Origin: an uncultured Pseudomonadota bacterium
GTDB taxonomy: Bacteria > Pseudomonadota > Gammaproteobacteria > Burkholderiales > Burkholderiaceae_C
Assembly: GCA_945952465.1 (NCBI GenBank)
Contig: CAMFIB010000004.1
Span: 62,001 to 126,000, forward strand
Direction of reading: 5' to 3'
Length of the DNA stretch: 64,000 bases
Shown piece after piece: positions 17,007 through 25,912 of this stretch; position 1 is the first letter of the stretch, and every line of letters starts with the position of its first letter. Position numbers and translations under genes: made by a program. The notes beneath the pieces are model-generated. The model did no database searches and was not told where the DNA came from. It worked only from the letters and a program-made list of their open reading frames with translations.

Positions 17007-18446
17007 TTAACCGGCCGGCTTGACAGGCTCGTGACACGGCCCGGCCGGCGCGAACAGCAACCGCGCCGACAGGCCGCCCTGCATGCCGGCCTCCAGCCGG
17101 AATTCAGCCCCCAGCAGGCCCGCGTAGCGCCGCACGATGGCCAGACCCAGCCCCGCACCGGAGCCCGCATGCGGCGCCTGGGCCAGGTCTGCGCCGCGCG
17201 ACCAGCGCGCCTGCAGGCGCTCGCGGTCGGGCGCCGCGAGGCCAGGCCCGTTGTCGCCCACGCACAGGCCCACGCGGCCGTCGTCCAGCATCTCCACCGC
17301 CACAGTCACCACTGGCTGGGGCACCGCCGCCGCGTGGCGCAAGGCGTTGTCGAGCAGGTTGGTCAGCACGCCGGCGATCAGCAGCTCGTGGCCCTGCACC
17401 CAGGCCGGGCGGTCGAACCCGACACCGCCCAGGTCAACACCGGCCGCGTCGGCCCGCGGCAGCGCGTCCAGCACCAGTTGCCGGGCCAGCGCGCCGAGTT
17501 CAACAGGGGTGGTGGTGATCGCGCCTTCGTCGGCCATGGCCAGCGCCAGCAACTGATCGACCAGGTGGCTGACCCGCTCCTGGCTGGCGACGATGCGCCG
17601 CAACTGCTCGCGCCAGACGGCGGGGTCGTCGCGCGAGAGGCCGTAGTCGGCCAGCGCCCGGATGCCGGCCAGCGGCGTGCGCAGCTCGTGCGCCACATTG
17701 CCGACGAACTCGCGCTGCGCGGTCAGGCTGTGGCCGACCCGCTCGAACAGCGCGTTCAGCGCCTCGGTGACGCGGCGCACCTCGCGCACGCCCGCCGTCA
17801 CGGGAATGGCGCGCAAATCGGCCGCGTCGCGCCGGTCCAGCGCGCCCTGCAAGGCGGACAGCGGTTGCACGTCGCGGCCCACCCGCGACCACAGCCACCA
17901 GGCCAGCGCGCCCAGCAGCAGCGCCTGCGGCACCAGGAGGTACAGCAGCAGCGCATGGAGCAGGCCGTCGCGGCTCTGCCGGGTCTGCGCCATCACCACC
18001 GTGAACGCCTCGGGCTGGTATTGGCGCAGGGTGACGCTGCGCAGCGAATGGCCCCGCAGGTTGTTGTCGACGAAACGGACGTCGACGCCTTCCGGCAGTT
18101 CCGCCGCCACCAGACCGCCGTGCCCGGCCACGAGCCGCCCGTCGCCGTCCCAGATGGCGAAGAAAACGATTTCGCTCTGGTCGAACAGCAGCGTGGTCAG
18201 TTCGCGGGGCAGCAGGTCGACCTGCAGGCGGTCGCCCGCCCGGCGCACATGGCTGGCCAGCGAGAAAGCGTCGTCGAGCAGCGAGCGGTCAAAGGCGCGG
18301 CCGGTGAAGTGCGCGGAGGTGAGCGTGAGCAGCGTGGACCCGACGACCCAGACCACCGCCAGCGGCACGATCACATGGCGCAGGATGCGGCGCCGCAGCG
18401 AAGGCCAGTGGGTGGCGGCGCTTTCGGCGGCAGGCTGCGGGCTCAT
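17007..18446 (-). CDS. Sensor histidine kinase, QseC/CzcS-like
   Basis: A 479-residue membrane kinase. One helix near residues 25-45 and another near 160-185 flank a periplasmic sensor. HAMP-like linker follows. The dimerisation motif GNVAHELRTPLAG places the phospho-acceptor at about His253. The N box NLLDNALRHA, the G1 motif VGDNGPGL and the G2 motif GSGAGLGLAIV complete the ATPase. The start overlaps the stop of the regulator gene (ATGA). Position opposite a CzcCBA-type efflux operon suggests it senses periplasmic metal; that is inference. Confidence 0.9.
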   Translation of the reverse strand: MSPQPAAESAATHWPSLRRRILRHVIVPLAVVWVVGSTLLTLTSAHFTGRAFDRSLLDDAFSLASHVRRAGDRLQVDLLPRELTTLLFDQSEIVFFAIWDGDGRLVAGHGGLVAAELPEGVDVRFVDNNLRGHSLRSVTLRQYQPEAFTVVMAQTRQSRDGLLHALLLYLLVPQALLLGALAWWLWSRVGRDVQPLSALQGALDRRDAADLRAIPVTAGVREVRRVTEALNALFERVGHSLTAQREFVGNVAHELRTPLAGIRALADYGLSRDDPAVWREQLRRIVASQERVSHLVDQLLALAMADEGAITTTPVELGALARQLVLDALPRADAAGVDLGGVGFDRPAWVQGHELLIAGVLTNLLDNALRHAAAVPQPVVTVAVEMLDDGRVGLCVGDNGPGLAAPDRERLQARWSRGADLAQAPHAGSGAGLGLAIVRRYAGLLGAEFRLEAGMQGGLSARLLFAPAGPCHEPVKPAG

Positions 18447-19108
18447 GGTGCATCCTCCAGCGCGTAGCCCAGACCGCGGAAGGTGCGAATGGCCACGCCG
18501 GCGCCGGCCAGCTTCTTGCGCAGCCGCGAGATGAAGGCCTCGAGCGCGTTGTCGCCCAGCGCGTCGTCGAAGCCGGAGAGTTTGTCCGACATCTGCTTCT
18601 TGCTGACCACGCGGCCCGGCGGCGTCATCAGTTCCCACAGCACCTCGAACTCGCGGGCAGGAAGCTCCAGGGCGTCGCCATTGGCCGAGAAGCGGCGCGC
18701 CACGCGGTCCAGCGCGAGCCGCCCCAGGCGGTGCTGGTCGTCCACCCCGGTGGCGCGGCGCACCAGGGCGCGAAGCCGGGCCTCGACTTCGGCGAGATCG
18801 AAGGGCTTGCCGAGGTAGTCGTCGGCGCCGGCGTCGAGGCCGGCCACCCGTTCGTCGGGCCGGTTGCGGGCCGTCAGGGCCAGCACCGGTGTTCTGCCGC
18901 CGTCGCGGCGCGCCTGCGGCAGCAGCGCTAGGCCGTTGCCGTCGGGCAGGTTGAGGTCGAGCACGATGGCGTCGAACGCCTGCACCCGCAGCCAGTGGCG
19001 CGCGTCGGCCAGCGTGCCCGCCGCGTCGACCCGGTGTCCGGCGTCCTGCAGGCTCCGCTGCAGGACGTCCTGCAGCACGGCGTCGTCTTCGACCAGGAGA
19101 ATCCGCAT
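18443..19108 (-). CDS. OmpR-family response regulator
   Basis: A 221-residue regulator. The receiver domain has acidic pocket EDD (7-9), phospho-acceptor Asp51 in VLDLNLPDG and Lys in DDYLGKPFD. The C-terminal winged helix (EFEVLWELMTPPGRVVSKKQM...ISRLRKKLAGAGVAIRTFRGLGY) binds DNA. The start, 48 nt from the divergent efflux promoter region, and its partner kinase suggest it activates the czc-like operon. Direct GGTCAGG repeats one helical turn apart in the gap are a candidate binding site. Confidence 0.92.
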   Translation of the reverse strand: MRILLVEDDAVLQDVLQRSLQDAGHRVDAAGTLADARHWLRVQAFDAIVLDLNLPDGNGLALLPQARRDGGRTPVLALTARNRPDERVAGLDAGADDYLGKPFDLAEVEARLRALVRRATGVDDQHRLGRLALDRVARRFSANGDALELPAREFEVLWELMTPPGRVVSKKQMSDKLSGFDDALGDNALEAFISRLRKKLAGAGVAIRTFRGLGYALEDAP

Positions 19109-19113
19109 CGCGA

Positions 19114-19149
19114 TTGGTCAGGTTGTGGTCAGGCCCCAGGCTCGATAAA
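19114..19149 (+). promoter_or_regulatory. Efflux operon promoter with direct repeats
   Basis: GGTCAGG occurs at 19116-19122 and again at 19127-19133, spaced 11 bp start to start, a layout typical of OmpR-family sites. A GATAAA -10 box at 19144-19149 ends 7 nt before the ATG at 19157, so the operon may be leaderless. Binding is a prediction. Confidence 0.45.
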
Positions 19150-19156
19150 CGCCGCC

Positions 19157-20497
19157 ATGCAAATTTGCCTGGCAACACGACGACACAGCGGGCTCTGGCT
19201 GGCGCTGGCCCTTTTCATGGCCCCGGCGGCACAGGCCCAGGAGGCGCGCCCCGCCTCGCTGGCCGAGGTGCTGCGCGCGGCTGCCCGCAACACCGACGCA
19301 CGGCTGGCCGAGCAGGCGGCCGTGGCGGCGCGCGCCGACATTATCGCCGCCGACCATGCGCCGCTGCCCCAGCTGTCGGGCAAGTTCTCGCAGATGGACC
19401 TGCAGAACGGCATTGGCGGCGGCAACCTGCTGCGCGACAAGCGCATCGACAAATCCATCGGCATCGACTGGACCTACGAGCGCGGCGACAAGCGCGAATG
19501 GCGCACCCGCACGGCACGCCTCGCGGCGCAGGCGGCCGACGCGGACCGCGAGGAAACCGGCCAGCAGCAGATGCAGGCGGCGCTGTCGGCCTACATGGAC
19601 CTGTGGGCCGCGCAGGCACGGCTGGCCGAGGTGCGGCAGATCGAGGGCGCGGCGGCCGAACTGGTCCGGACGGCCTCGCGCCGCGTGGCGGCCGGCGACC
19701 TGGCGCCGCTGGACCAACGCCGCGCCGGAATCGAGGCTGCGCGGGCTGCCGGCGACACCGGCGCCGCCGAGCTCGACCGCCAGCGTGCCGCGCTGGCGCT
19801 GGCGCTGCTCATCGGGCAGACGCACACCCTGCCCTCGGCGCAGACCGAGCAGGCCGTGCCGAGCGACGACACCGCGCCGCTGCTGGAGCGGCTGGCCACG
19901 CCGGCAGCGCTGGCGCAGTTGGCCGAGGACCGGCCCGACGTGCGCGGTGCGCGCGAGCGCAGCGCCGCGGCACAGGCGGCATTCGAGTCGGCGCAAGCGC
20001 TGCGCCGCACCGACCTGACCTGGGGTGCCAGCTTCGACCACTACCCCGGCACCTCGACCCGCCAGCTCGAATTGCGGCTGCAGATGCCGCTGCAAGGCGG
20101 CCTGACCTACGACTACGCCGGCGAGATCGGACGTGCCCGGGCGCAGCTCACCCAGGCCGAAACGGCGCTGGAGAAAACCCGCATGGCCGCCATGCTGGAC
20201 CTCGCGCGGCTGCGCGACGAAGCACTGACAAGCCAGGCACGCGCCCGCCTGTTTGCCACCGAGATCGTGCCGCATGCCCGCAGCGTGGCCGAATCGGCCG
20301 AACTCGCGTACCGCAAGGGCGCGATGGACCTGACCGACCTGCTCGACGCGCGGCGCACGCTGCGCGCCACTGAAATCGACGGCATCAATGCGCGGGCCGA
20401 CCAGCAGCGCGCCTTTGGTGCCCTGCTGCTGCGCCTGCAGCCCGCCCGCCTGCTGGGGCACGACAGCGCCCCCACCGTCTCCTCCGTTTCGCCATGA
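19157..20497 (+). CDS. TolC-family outer-membrane factor of a heavy-metal efflux pump (CzcC-like)
   Basis: A 446-residue outer-membrane efflux protein. I chose ATG 19157, which gives a signal peptide ending AQAQ; the longer open frame overlaps the divergent regulator. Two OEP repeats are visible (ASLAEVLRAAARN...; then QLAEDRPDVRGARERSAAAQAAFESAQALRR), with long heptad-rich helices and the end repeat ELAYRKGAMDLTDLLDARRTL. It forms the channel of the tripartite pump with the next two genes. Its stop overlaps the next start (ATGA). Confidence 0.88.
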   Translation: MQICLATRRHSGLWLALALFMAPAAQAQEARPASLAEVLRAAARNTDARLAEQAAVAARADIIAADHAPLPQLSGKFSQMDLQNGIGGGNLLRDKRIDKSIGIDWTYERGDKREWRTRTARLAAQAADADREETGQQQMQAALSAYMDLWAAQARLAEVRQIEGAAAELVRTASRRVAAGDLAPLDQRRAGIEAARAAGDTGAAELDRQRAALALALLIGQTHTLPSAQTEQAVPSDDTAPLLERLATPAALAQLAEDRPDVRGARERSAAAQAAFESAQALRRTDLTWGASFDHYPGTSTRQLELRLQMPLQGGLTYDYAGEIGRARAQLTQAETALEKTRMAAMLDLARLRDEALTSQARARLFATEIVPHARSVAESAELAYRKGAMDLTDLLDARRTLRATEIDGINARADQQRAFGALLLRLQPARLLGHDSAPTVSSVSP

Positions 20498-21702
20498 ACC
20501 ACAAACTGCTTCTGCCCCTGATCGTCGCCGCCGGCCTGAGCGCCTGCAGCAAGGCCCCTGCCCCGCCGTCCGAGCCGGCTCAGCCCATCGTGTCCGGCCA
20601 GCAACTCCGCTTTCCGGCCAACCACCCGCAACTCAAGCTGCTGCGGGTCACCACCGCGGCGCCGAGCAAGGCGGTGGAGATGGACCTGCCCGCCCGGCTG
20701 GCCTGGAACGAAGACCACACCCAGCGCCTGTACGCCGCCTTCAACGGCCGCGTGCAGGCCATCCGCGCCGACCTCGGAGCCAAGGTGCAGCCGGGCAGCG
20801 TGCTGGCCGAACTGGCCTCGCCCGACTTCGGCCAGGCGCAGACCGACGCGGCGCGCGCCCGCATCGACCTCGCGCAGAGCGAACGCGGGCTGGCGCGCCA
20901 GCGCGAACTGGCCGACGCCGGCATCGTGGCCCGCAAAGACCTGGAGCAGGCGCAGGCCGACGCCGACCGAGCCCGCGCCGAAGCGGTGCGGGCAGAGGCG
21001 CGCACCCGGCTGTACGGCGGCGGCTCGGTCAGCCAGGCGCTGGCGCTGCGCGCCACCATCGGCGGCATCGTGGTCGAGCGCAACCTCAACCCCGGGCAGG
21101 AACTGCGCGCCGACCAGAGCGGCAACGGCGTGCCGGCGGTCTTCGTGGTGACCGACCCCCGCTCGCTGTGGGTGACGATAGACGCCCGCGAATCGGAGGT
21201 CGGCACGCTGCAGCCCGGCGCCACCTTCGAGCTGATCGTGCCGGCGCTGCCGGGCCGCCAGTTCACGGGCCACATCGCGGCGGTGGCCGACTTCATCGAC
21301 CCCGCCACCAGGACCATCAAGGTCCGCGGCATCGTCGAGAACCCGGACCGGCTGCTGAAGGCCGAGATGCTGGCCAGCGCGCGCTTCGAGCGCCAGCTCG
21401 GCGCCGGCGTGGTGGTGCCCGCCAGCGCCGTGCTGATGACGGGCGACCGCCAGCGGGTGTTCGTCGAAACCGCGCCCGGCACCTTCGAGCCGCGCGACGT
21501 GGAACTGGGTTACCAGGGCCCGCGCGACGTGCTGGTGCGGCGCGGCCTGGAAGCGGGTGACCGGGTGGTGAGCGACAACCTGTTGCTGCTCGACCGCCAG
21601 TTCCACATCGCCCAGGAGGATGCCGGCGGCGGGGAGCCGCCCGCTTCGGCGCCCGCCAGCGGCGCCAAGGCTGCGGCCGCCTCGACGGGCGCCCGGCCAT
21701 GA
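20494..21702 (+). CDS. RND membrane-fusion lipoprotein (CzcB-like)
   Basis: A 402-residue periplasmic adaptor. The signal has lipobox LSAC at about residues 16-19, so it is probably a lipoprotein anchored in the inner membrane. Domains in order: lipoyl half (NGRVQAIRADLGAKVQPGSVLAEL), alpha hairpin (DFGQAQTDAARARIDLAQSERGL...), second lipoyl half (LRATIGGIVVERNLNPGQEL), beta-barrel and membrane-proximal domain (GVVVPASAVL). The absence of a His-rich N-terminal extension differs from C. metallidurans CzcB. It overlaps both neighbours by 4 nt. Confidence 0.9.
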   Translation: MNHKLLLPLIVAAGLSACSKAPAPPSEPAQPIVSGQQLRFPANHPQLKLLRVTTAAPSKAVEMDLPARLAWNEDHTQRLYAAFNGRVQAIRADLGAKVQPGSVLAELASPDFGQAQTDAARARIDLAQSERGLARQRELADAGIVARKDLEQAQADADRARAEAVRAEARTRLYGGGSVSQALALRATIGGIVVERNLNPGQELRADQSGNGVPAVFVVTDPRSLWVTIDARESEVGTLQPGATFELIVPALPGRQFTGHIAAVADFIDPATRTIKVRGIVENPDRLLKAEMLASARFERQLGAGVVVPASAVLMTGDRQRVFVETAPGTFEPRDVELGYQGPRDVLVRRGLEAGDRVVSDNLLLLDRQFHIAQEDAGGGEPPASAPASGAKAAAASTGARP

Positions 21703-24700
21703 AGCGGCTGATCGATTTCGCGCTGCGGCAACCCGTGATGGTGCTGCTGGCGACGGCGCTGTTCGTGCTGGCCGGCGTGACGGCCTTCAACAACCTGTCG
21801 GTCGAAGCCTTCCCGGACGTGACCGACACCCAGGTCACGGTGATCGCGCTCTACCCCGGCCGTGCCGCCGAAGAGGTGGAAAAGCAGGTGACGCTGCCGG
21901 TCGAGGTGGCGCTGTCGGGCCTGCCGCATTCGATCCGCCTGTTCTCGCACACGCAGTTCGGTCTGTCCTACACCGTGGTGACCTACGACGACAAGGCCGA
22001 CGTGCCGCAGGTGCGCGCCGAGATCAACGAGCGGCTGCGCAGCATCGACCTGCCGCCCGGCGTGGACGCCAGCATCGCGCCCAACGCCACGCCGGTCGGC
22101 GAGATCATGCGCTACCGGCTGCGCGGCGACGGCATGTCCACCACCGACCTGCGCACCATCGAGGACTGGACGGTGGAGCGCGCGGTGCGGCAGGTGCCCG
22201 GCGTGGCCGACGTGGTGGCCATGGGCGGCTTCATCAAGCAGTACGAGGTGCAGCCCGACCTCGACAAGCTGCGCGCCAACAAGCTGAGCTTCCAGAACCT
22301 GCTCGACGCGCTGGGCCGCGGCAACGCCAACGCCGGCGGCAGCTACGTGGCCCAGGGCGCCCAGCAGTACGCGATCCGCGGCATCGGCCTGCTGCGCTCG
22401 GCCGACGACATCGGCAACATCGTGGTGGCGGCGCGCAACGCCACGCCGGTGCTGATCCGCGACGTGGCGCAGGTGAAGATTGGCGCCGTGCCCCGGCTCG
22501 GCGTGGTGGGCCAGGACGACGACGACGACGTGGTCACCGGCATTGTCGTGATGCGCAAAGGCGAGAACCCCAGCGAGGTGCTCAAGGGCGTGAAGGCCAA
22601 GATCGCCGAGTTGAACGGCCGCGGACTGCCACCGGGCGTGCAGATCGTGCCGTTCTACGACCGCACCTGGCTGATGGGCAAGACGCTGTCCACCGTGTTC
22701 CGCAATCTGGCCGAAGGCGCGCTGCTGGTGAGCCTGGTGCTGTACATGTTCCTGTCGAACCTGCGCGCCAGCCTGGTGGTGGTGGTCATCATTCCGCTGG
22801 CGCTGCTGGGCACCTTCCTGGGCCTCAAGCTCATGGGCGTGCCGGCCAACCTGCTCAGCCTGGGCGCGATGGACTTCGGCATCATCGTGGACGGGGCGGT
22901 GATCGTGATCGAGAACATCCTGCAGCGGCTGGCCTCCCAGCGCGAGGACATGAGCCCGACCGAGCGCGACGACGTGATCGCGCAGGCCACGGATGAAGTC
23001 GGCCGGCCGACGCTGTTCTCGATGCTGATCATCATCGCGGCCCACATTCCCATCTTCGCGTTGCAGCGGCACGAAGGCCGCATCTTCCAGCCGATGGCAC
23101 TGTCGGTCACGACCGCGCTGGTGGTCTCTCTGGCGTTCTCGCTCACGCTGGTGCCCCTGCTGGCGAGCCGCATGCTGAGGCACAAGGTGCCGCACCACGA
23201 CAACTGGCTGGTGTCGCGCCTGAAGGCGCTGTACCAACCCGTTCTGGACTGGGCCTTGCAGAACTTCCGCAAGGTGCTCCTGATCGCCTCGTCTGCGTTC
23301 ATCGTGGCGCTGGTGATCGCCTCTCAATTGGGGTCTGAATTCCTCCCCGAACTCGACGAAGGGACTTTCTGGGTCAACTGGGACCTGCCCGCCAGCGTGT
23401 CCCAGCAAGAGGCCACGCGCGTTCTCCACATGGCCCGCAAGGAGTTGAAAAAGATTCCCGAGGTGCGCACGGTCGTGTCCAAGGCCGGTCAACCCGAGGA
23501 CGGCACCGACCCGAAGACGCCCAGCATGGCGGAAGTCTTCGTGGACGTGAAGCCCGTCGAGGAATGGCGGCCCGGCGTGACGCGCGAACAATTGATCAAT
23601 GAAATGGATCAGGCACTGTCGAACATTCCGGGCATAGACCCCGCGTTCTCTCAGCCGATCCGGGACAACGTGCTGGAGTCGATTTCGCAGATCAAGGGCC
23701 AGATCGTCGTCAAGGTCGCGGGTGACGATCTCAGCGAACTGCGGCGCATCAGCGAATCGATGCAGCGCGAGTTCAAGAAGGTGGTGGGCGTTCAACGCTC
23801 CGAGATCGACCGCCTTGGCGACCTTCCGCAGTTGCAGATCGACATCGACCGCAATCGCGCGGCGCGTCTCGGCCTGAACGTGGGCGACATCCAGGACGTG
23901 ATCGAGGCGGCGCTGGCGGGCAAGGCCGCGACGCAGATCTGGGAAGGCGAGCGCCGCTTCGCGGTCACGGTCAGGCTGCCGGAGGACCGGCGGACGCTGG
24001 AGCGCCTTTCCGCCACACCCATCGCCACACCCGACGGCGGCTACGCCACTCTCGGCAACGTCGCCACCATCCGCCAGGCCTCGGGAGCCATGAACATCGC
24101 TCGCGAAAATGGACGCCGCACGATGGCGATCGGCATCTTCATCAAGGGTCGCGACATGGGCTCCGTGGTGGAGGAGATGAAGTCGCGCGTGGCTGCCAAC
24201 GTGAAGCTGCCCGAAGGCTACACCGTGGCGTGGTCGGGCGAGTTCGAGAACCAGGAGCGGGCCATGAAGCGCCTGACCGTGGTGGTGCCGATTTCGCTGC
24301 TGCTCATCTTCGTGCTGCTGTTCAACGCCTTCGGTTCGTTCCGCATGGCCGCGCTGATCCTGCTCAACGTGCCGCTGGCGCTGGTGGGCGGCTTCGTGGC
24401 GCTGTGGGGCCTGAGCATTCCGCTGTCGGTCTCGGCCGCCATCGGCTTCATCGCGCTGAGCGGCCAGGCTGTGCTGAATGGCGTGGTGATGCTGTCGGTG
24501 TTCCGGCAACTGCAGGACGCCGGGCACAGCGTGCGCGACGCCGTGCGGCAGGGCTCGCTGCAGCGGCTGCGCACGGTGCTCATGACGGCCCTGCTGGCGG
24601 CGCTCGGGCTGCTGCCGATGGCCCTGTCGCACGAGATCGGCGCCGAGACCCAGCGGCCGCTGGCCATCGTGGTGATCGGCGGGCTGGTCACCGCGACACT

Positions 24701-24779
24701 GCTCACGCTGGTGGTGCTGCCGGCGCTGTACGTGGCCTGGTTCGGCGAGAAGACGACACCGGCTGCGGCGGCGGTTTGA
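21699..24779 (+). CDS. HME-RND heavy-metal efflux pump (CzcA-like)
   Basis: A 1026-residue inner-membrane proton/metal antiporter with the RND plan of twelve helices and two large periplasmic loops (about residues 35-335 and 560-865). TM4 carries the HME signature DFGIIVDGAVIVIEN with Asp392, Asp398 and Glu405, the pattern of pumps for divalent cations (Zn, Co, Cd, Ni) and not the copper/silver type. The exact metal is not readable. It is the last gene of the pump operon. Codon choice between about 23280 and 24180 looks less GC-biased than its flanks. Confidence 0.93.
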   Translation: MKRLIDFALRQPVMVLLATALFVLAGVTAFNNLSVEAFPDVTDTQVTVIALYPGRAAEEVEKQVTLPVEVALSGLPHSIRLFSHTQFGLSYTVVTYDDKADVPQVRAEINERLRSIDLPPGVDASIAPNATPVGEIMRYRLRGDGMSTTDLRTIEDWTVERAVRQVPGVADVVAMGGFIKQYEVQPDLDKLRANKLSFQNLLDALGRGNANAGGSYVAQGAQQYAIRGIGLLRSADDIGNIVVAARNATPVLIRDVAQVKIGAVPRLGVVGQDDDDDVVTGIVVMRKGENPSEVLKGVKAKIAELNGRGLPPGVQIVPFYDRTWLMGKTLSTVFRNLAEGALLVSLVLYMFLSNLRASLVVVVIIPLALLGTFLGLKLMGVPANLLSLGAMDFGIIVDGAVIVIENILQRLASQREDMSPTERDDVIAQATDEVGRPTLFSMLIIIAAHIPIFALQRHEGRIFQPMALSVTTALVVSLAFSLTLVPLLASRMLRHKVPHHDNWLVSRLKALYQPVLDWALQNFRKVLLIASSAFIVALVIASQLGSEFLPELDEGTFWVNWDLPASVSQQEATRVLHMARKELKKIPEVRTVVSKAGQPEDGTDPKTPSMAEVFVDVKPVEEWRPGVTREQLINEMDQALSNIPGIDPAFSQPIRDNVLESISQIKGQIVVKVAGDDLSELRRISESMQREFKKVVGVQRSEIDRLGDLPQLQIDIDRNRAARLGLNVGDIQDVIEAALAGKAATQIWEGERRFAVTVRLPEDRRTLERLSATPIATPDGGYATLGNVATIRQASGAMNIARENGRRTMAIGIFIKGRDMGSVVEEMKSRVAANVKLPEGYTVAWSGEFENQERAMKRLTVVVPISLLLIFVLLFNAFGSFRMAALILLNVPLALVGGFVALWGLSIPLSVSAAIGFIALSGQAVLNGVVMLSVFRQLQDAGHSVRDAVRQGSLQRLRTVLMTALLAALGLLPMALSHEIGAETQRPLAIVVIGGLVTATLLTLVVLPALYVAWFGEKTTPAAAAV

Positions 24780-24833
24780 GTCTGCCGGGCTGCGGCGGCG
24801 GGCGCCGTCGCAGCCTGCCCATAATGGCCCGCC

Positions 24834-24977
24834 ATGACCACGAAACCCGCTCGACCGCGCTTGCACCGCACAAAACAGCCTCAGCCGCTCCTATGGGGCC
24901 GATTTAACGGTCTTTTCGGCCTCAAGTCAGCGCCGAATGGCGCTTTGGAGCTATCAAAAACGGAGCGTCCGGAATGA
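24834..24977 (+). CDS. Possible small ORF (47 aa) built largely from a dispersed repeat
   Basis: An ATG at 24834 is preceded by CATAAT (24820-24825), a leaderless-type spacing. The frame runs 47 codons to a TGA that overlaps the ATG of the next gene (ATGA). About half of it (from 24895) is repeat copy D. It could be a real leader peptide coupled to the dehydrogenase gene, or the dehydrogenase could simply be read from a longer untranslated leader. I do not recognise any protein family. Confidence 0.35.
   Translation: MTTKPARPRLHRTKQPQPLLWGRFNGLFGLKSAPNGALELSKTERPE
24895..24966 (+). repeat. Dispersed repeat, copy D
   Basis: Contains GGCCTCAAGTCAGCGCCGAAT, then GGCGCTTTGGAGCTATCAAAA. It is the most complete copy on the plus strand, and it shares the core exactly with copy F (minus strand, 49630s). 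Confidence 0.75.
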
Positions 24978-25861
24978 CGGCGCAGCGCTCCGCCGTCGCG
25001 GTTCTGGGCACCGGAATGATGGGCTTCCCGATGGCGCGGCGGCTGTGCGAGGCCGGCCACGCCGTACACGTCTGGAACCGTTCGCCGGAGAAAGCCGCAC
25101 GGTTGTTGCCGTTCGGCGCCACGGCACACCCCCGCGCGGCCGACGCCGCAGCCGCGGCAGACACCGTGATCGGCATGCTGGAAAACGGCCCGGCCTGCGC
25201 AGCGGTCTTGTTCGGCCAGGAGGGCGCGGCCGACGGCATGCGGGCCGGCACGCTGTTCATCGACATGGCGTCGATCAAGCCGGCAGAAGCGCGTGACCAC
25301 GCCGACCGCTTGCGTGCGCGCGGCGTGGCGCAGCTCGATGCGCCGGTGTCGGGCGGCACGGTGGGCGCCGAGGCCGGCACGCTGGCCATCATGGCCGGCG
25401 GAGATGCGGCCGATTTCGAGCGCGCCCAACCGGTGCTGCAGGTGTTCGGCCGCGCCACGCATGTCGGCCCTCACGGGGCCGGCCAGTTGGCCAAGCTGGC
25501 CAATCAGATGATCGTCGGCGTGACGATCGGCGCGGTGGCCGAGGCGCTGCTGCTGGCCGCCAAGGGCGGCGCCGACATGGCCCGTGTGCGCGAGGCGATT
25601 TCAGGCGGCTTCGCCGACAGCCGCGTTCTCCAGGTGCACGGTGAGCGCATGGTGAACCGCGACTTCGCCAAGCGCGGCTCCATGGCCGTGCAGCTCAAGG
25701 ATTTGCGCAACGCCCTGGAAACCGCTGGCGGGCTCGGTTTCGAAGCGCCGATCACGGCCCTGTTCGAGCAGCTTTTCGCTGCCGGGGTGGCGAATGGCCT
25801 GGCGGAAAACGACCAATCGGCGCTGTTCGCTGAACTGGCCCGCCGCAACGGGATGGCATAG
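24974..25861 (+). CDS. NAD(P)-dependent beta-hydroxyacid dehydrogenase family protein
   Basis: A 295-residue protein of the 3-hydroxyisobutyrate / tartronate semialdehyde reductase family. The N-terminal Rossmann motif is VAVLGTGMMGFPMARRL. The substrate-binding signature LDAPVSGGTVGAEAGTL (near residue 120), the catalytic Lys in GAGQLAKLANQM and the late KDLRNALETAGGLGFEAP are all present. It oxidises or reduces a small beta-hydroxyacid in the cytosol; the exact substrate is unknown. It is convergent with the acoR-like gene. Confidence 0.88.
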   Translation: MTAQRSAVAVLGTGMMGFPMARRLCEAGHAVHVWNRSPEKAARLLPFGATAHPRAADAAAAADTVIGMLENGPACAAVLFGQEGAADGMRAGTLFIDMASIKPAEARDHADRLRARGVAQLDAPVSGGTVGAEAGTLAIMAGGDAADFERAQPVLQVFGRATHVGPHGAGQLAKLANQMIVGVTIGAVAEALLLAAKGGADMARVREAISGGFADSRVLQVHGERMVNRDFAKRGSMAVQLKDLRNALETAGGLGFEAPITALFEQLFAAGVANGLAENDQSALFAELARRNGMA

Positions 25862-25912
25862 GCCCCTGAGAGCGAAGGCCCGCCGCGCGTCCGGCGTGGG
25901 CGGTGCCCGCCG

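Noticed and set aside
17007..19178. One long minus-strand frame covering kinase and regulator
   Set aside because: Only the part from 18446 is kinase; the earlier part is out of frame with the regulator gene at 18443-19108, which has perfect receiver and winged-helix motifs. Not a fusion.
24780..24815. GC-rich hairpin after the RND pump gene as a terminator
   Set aside because: The stem is interrupted and no T-run follows, so it cannot be called an intrinsic terminator.
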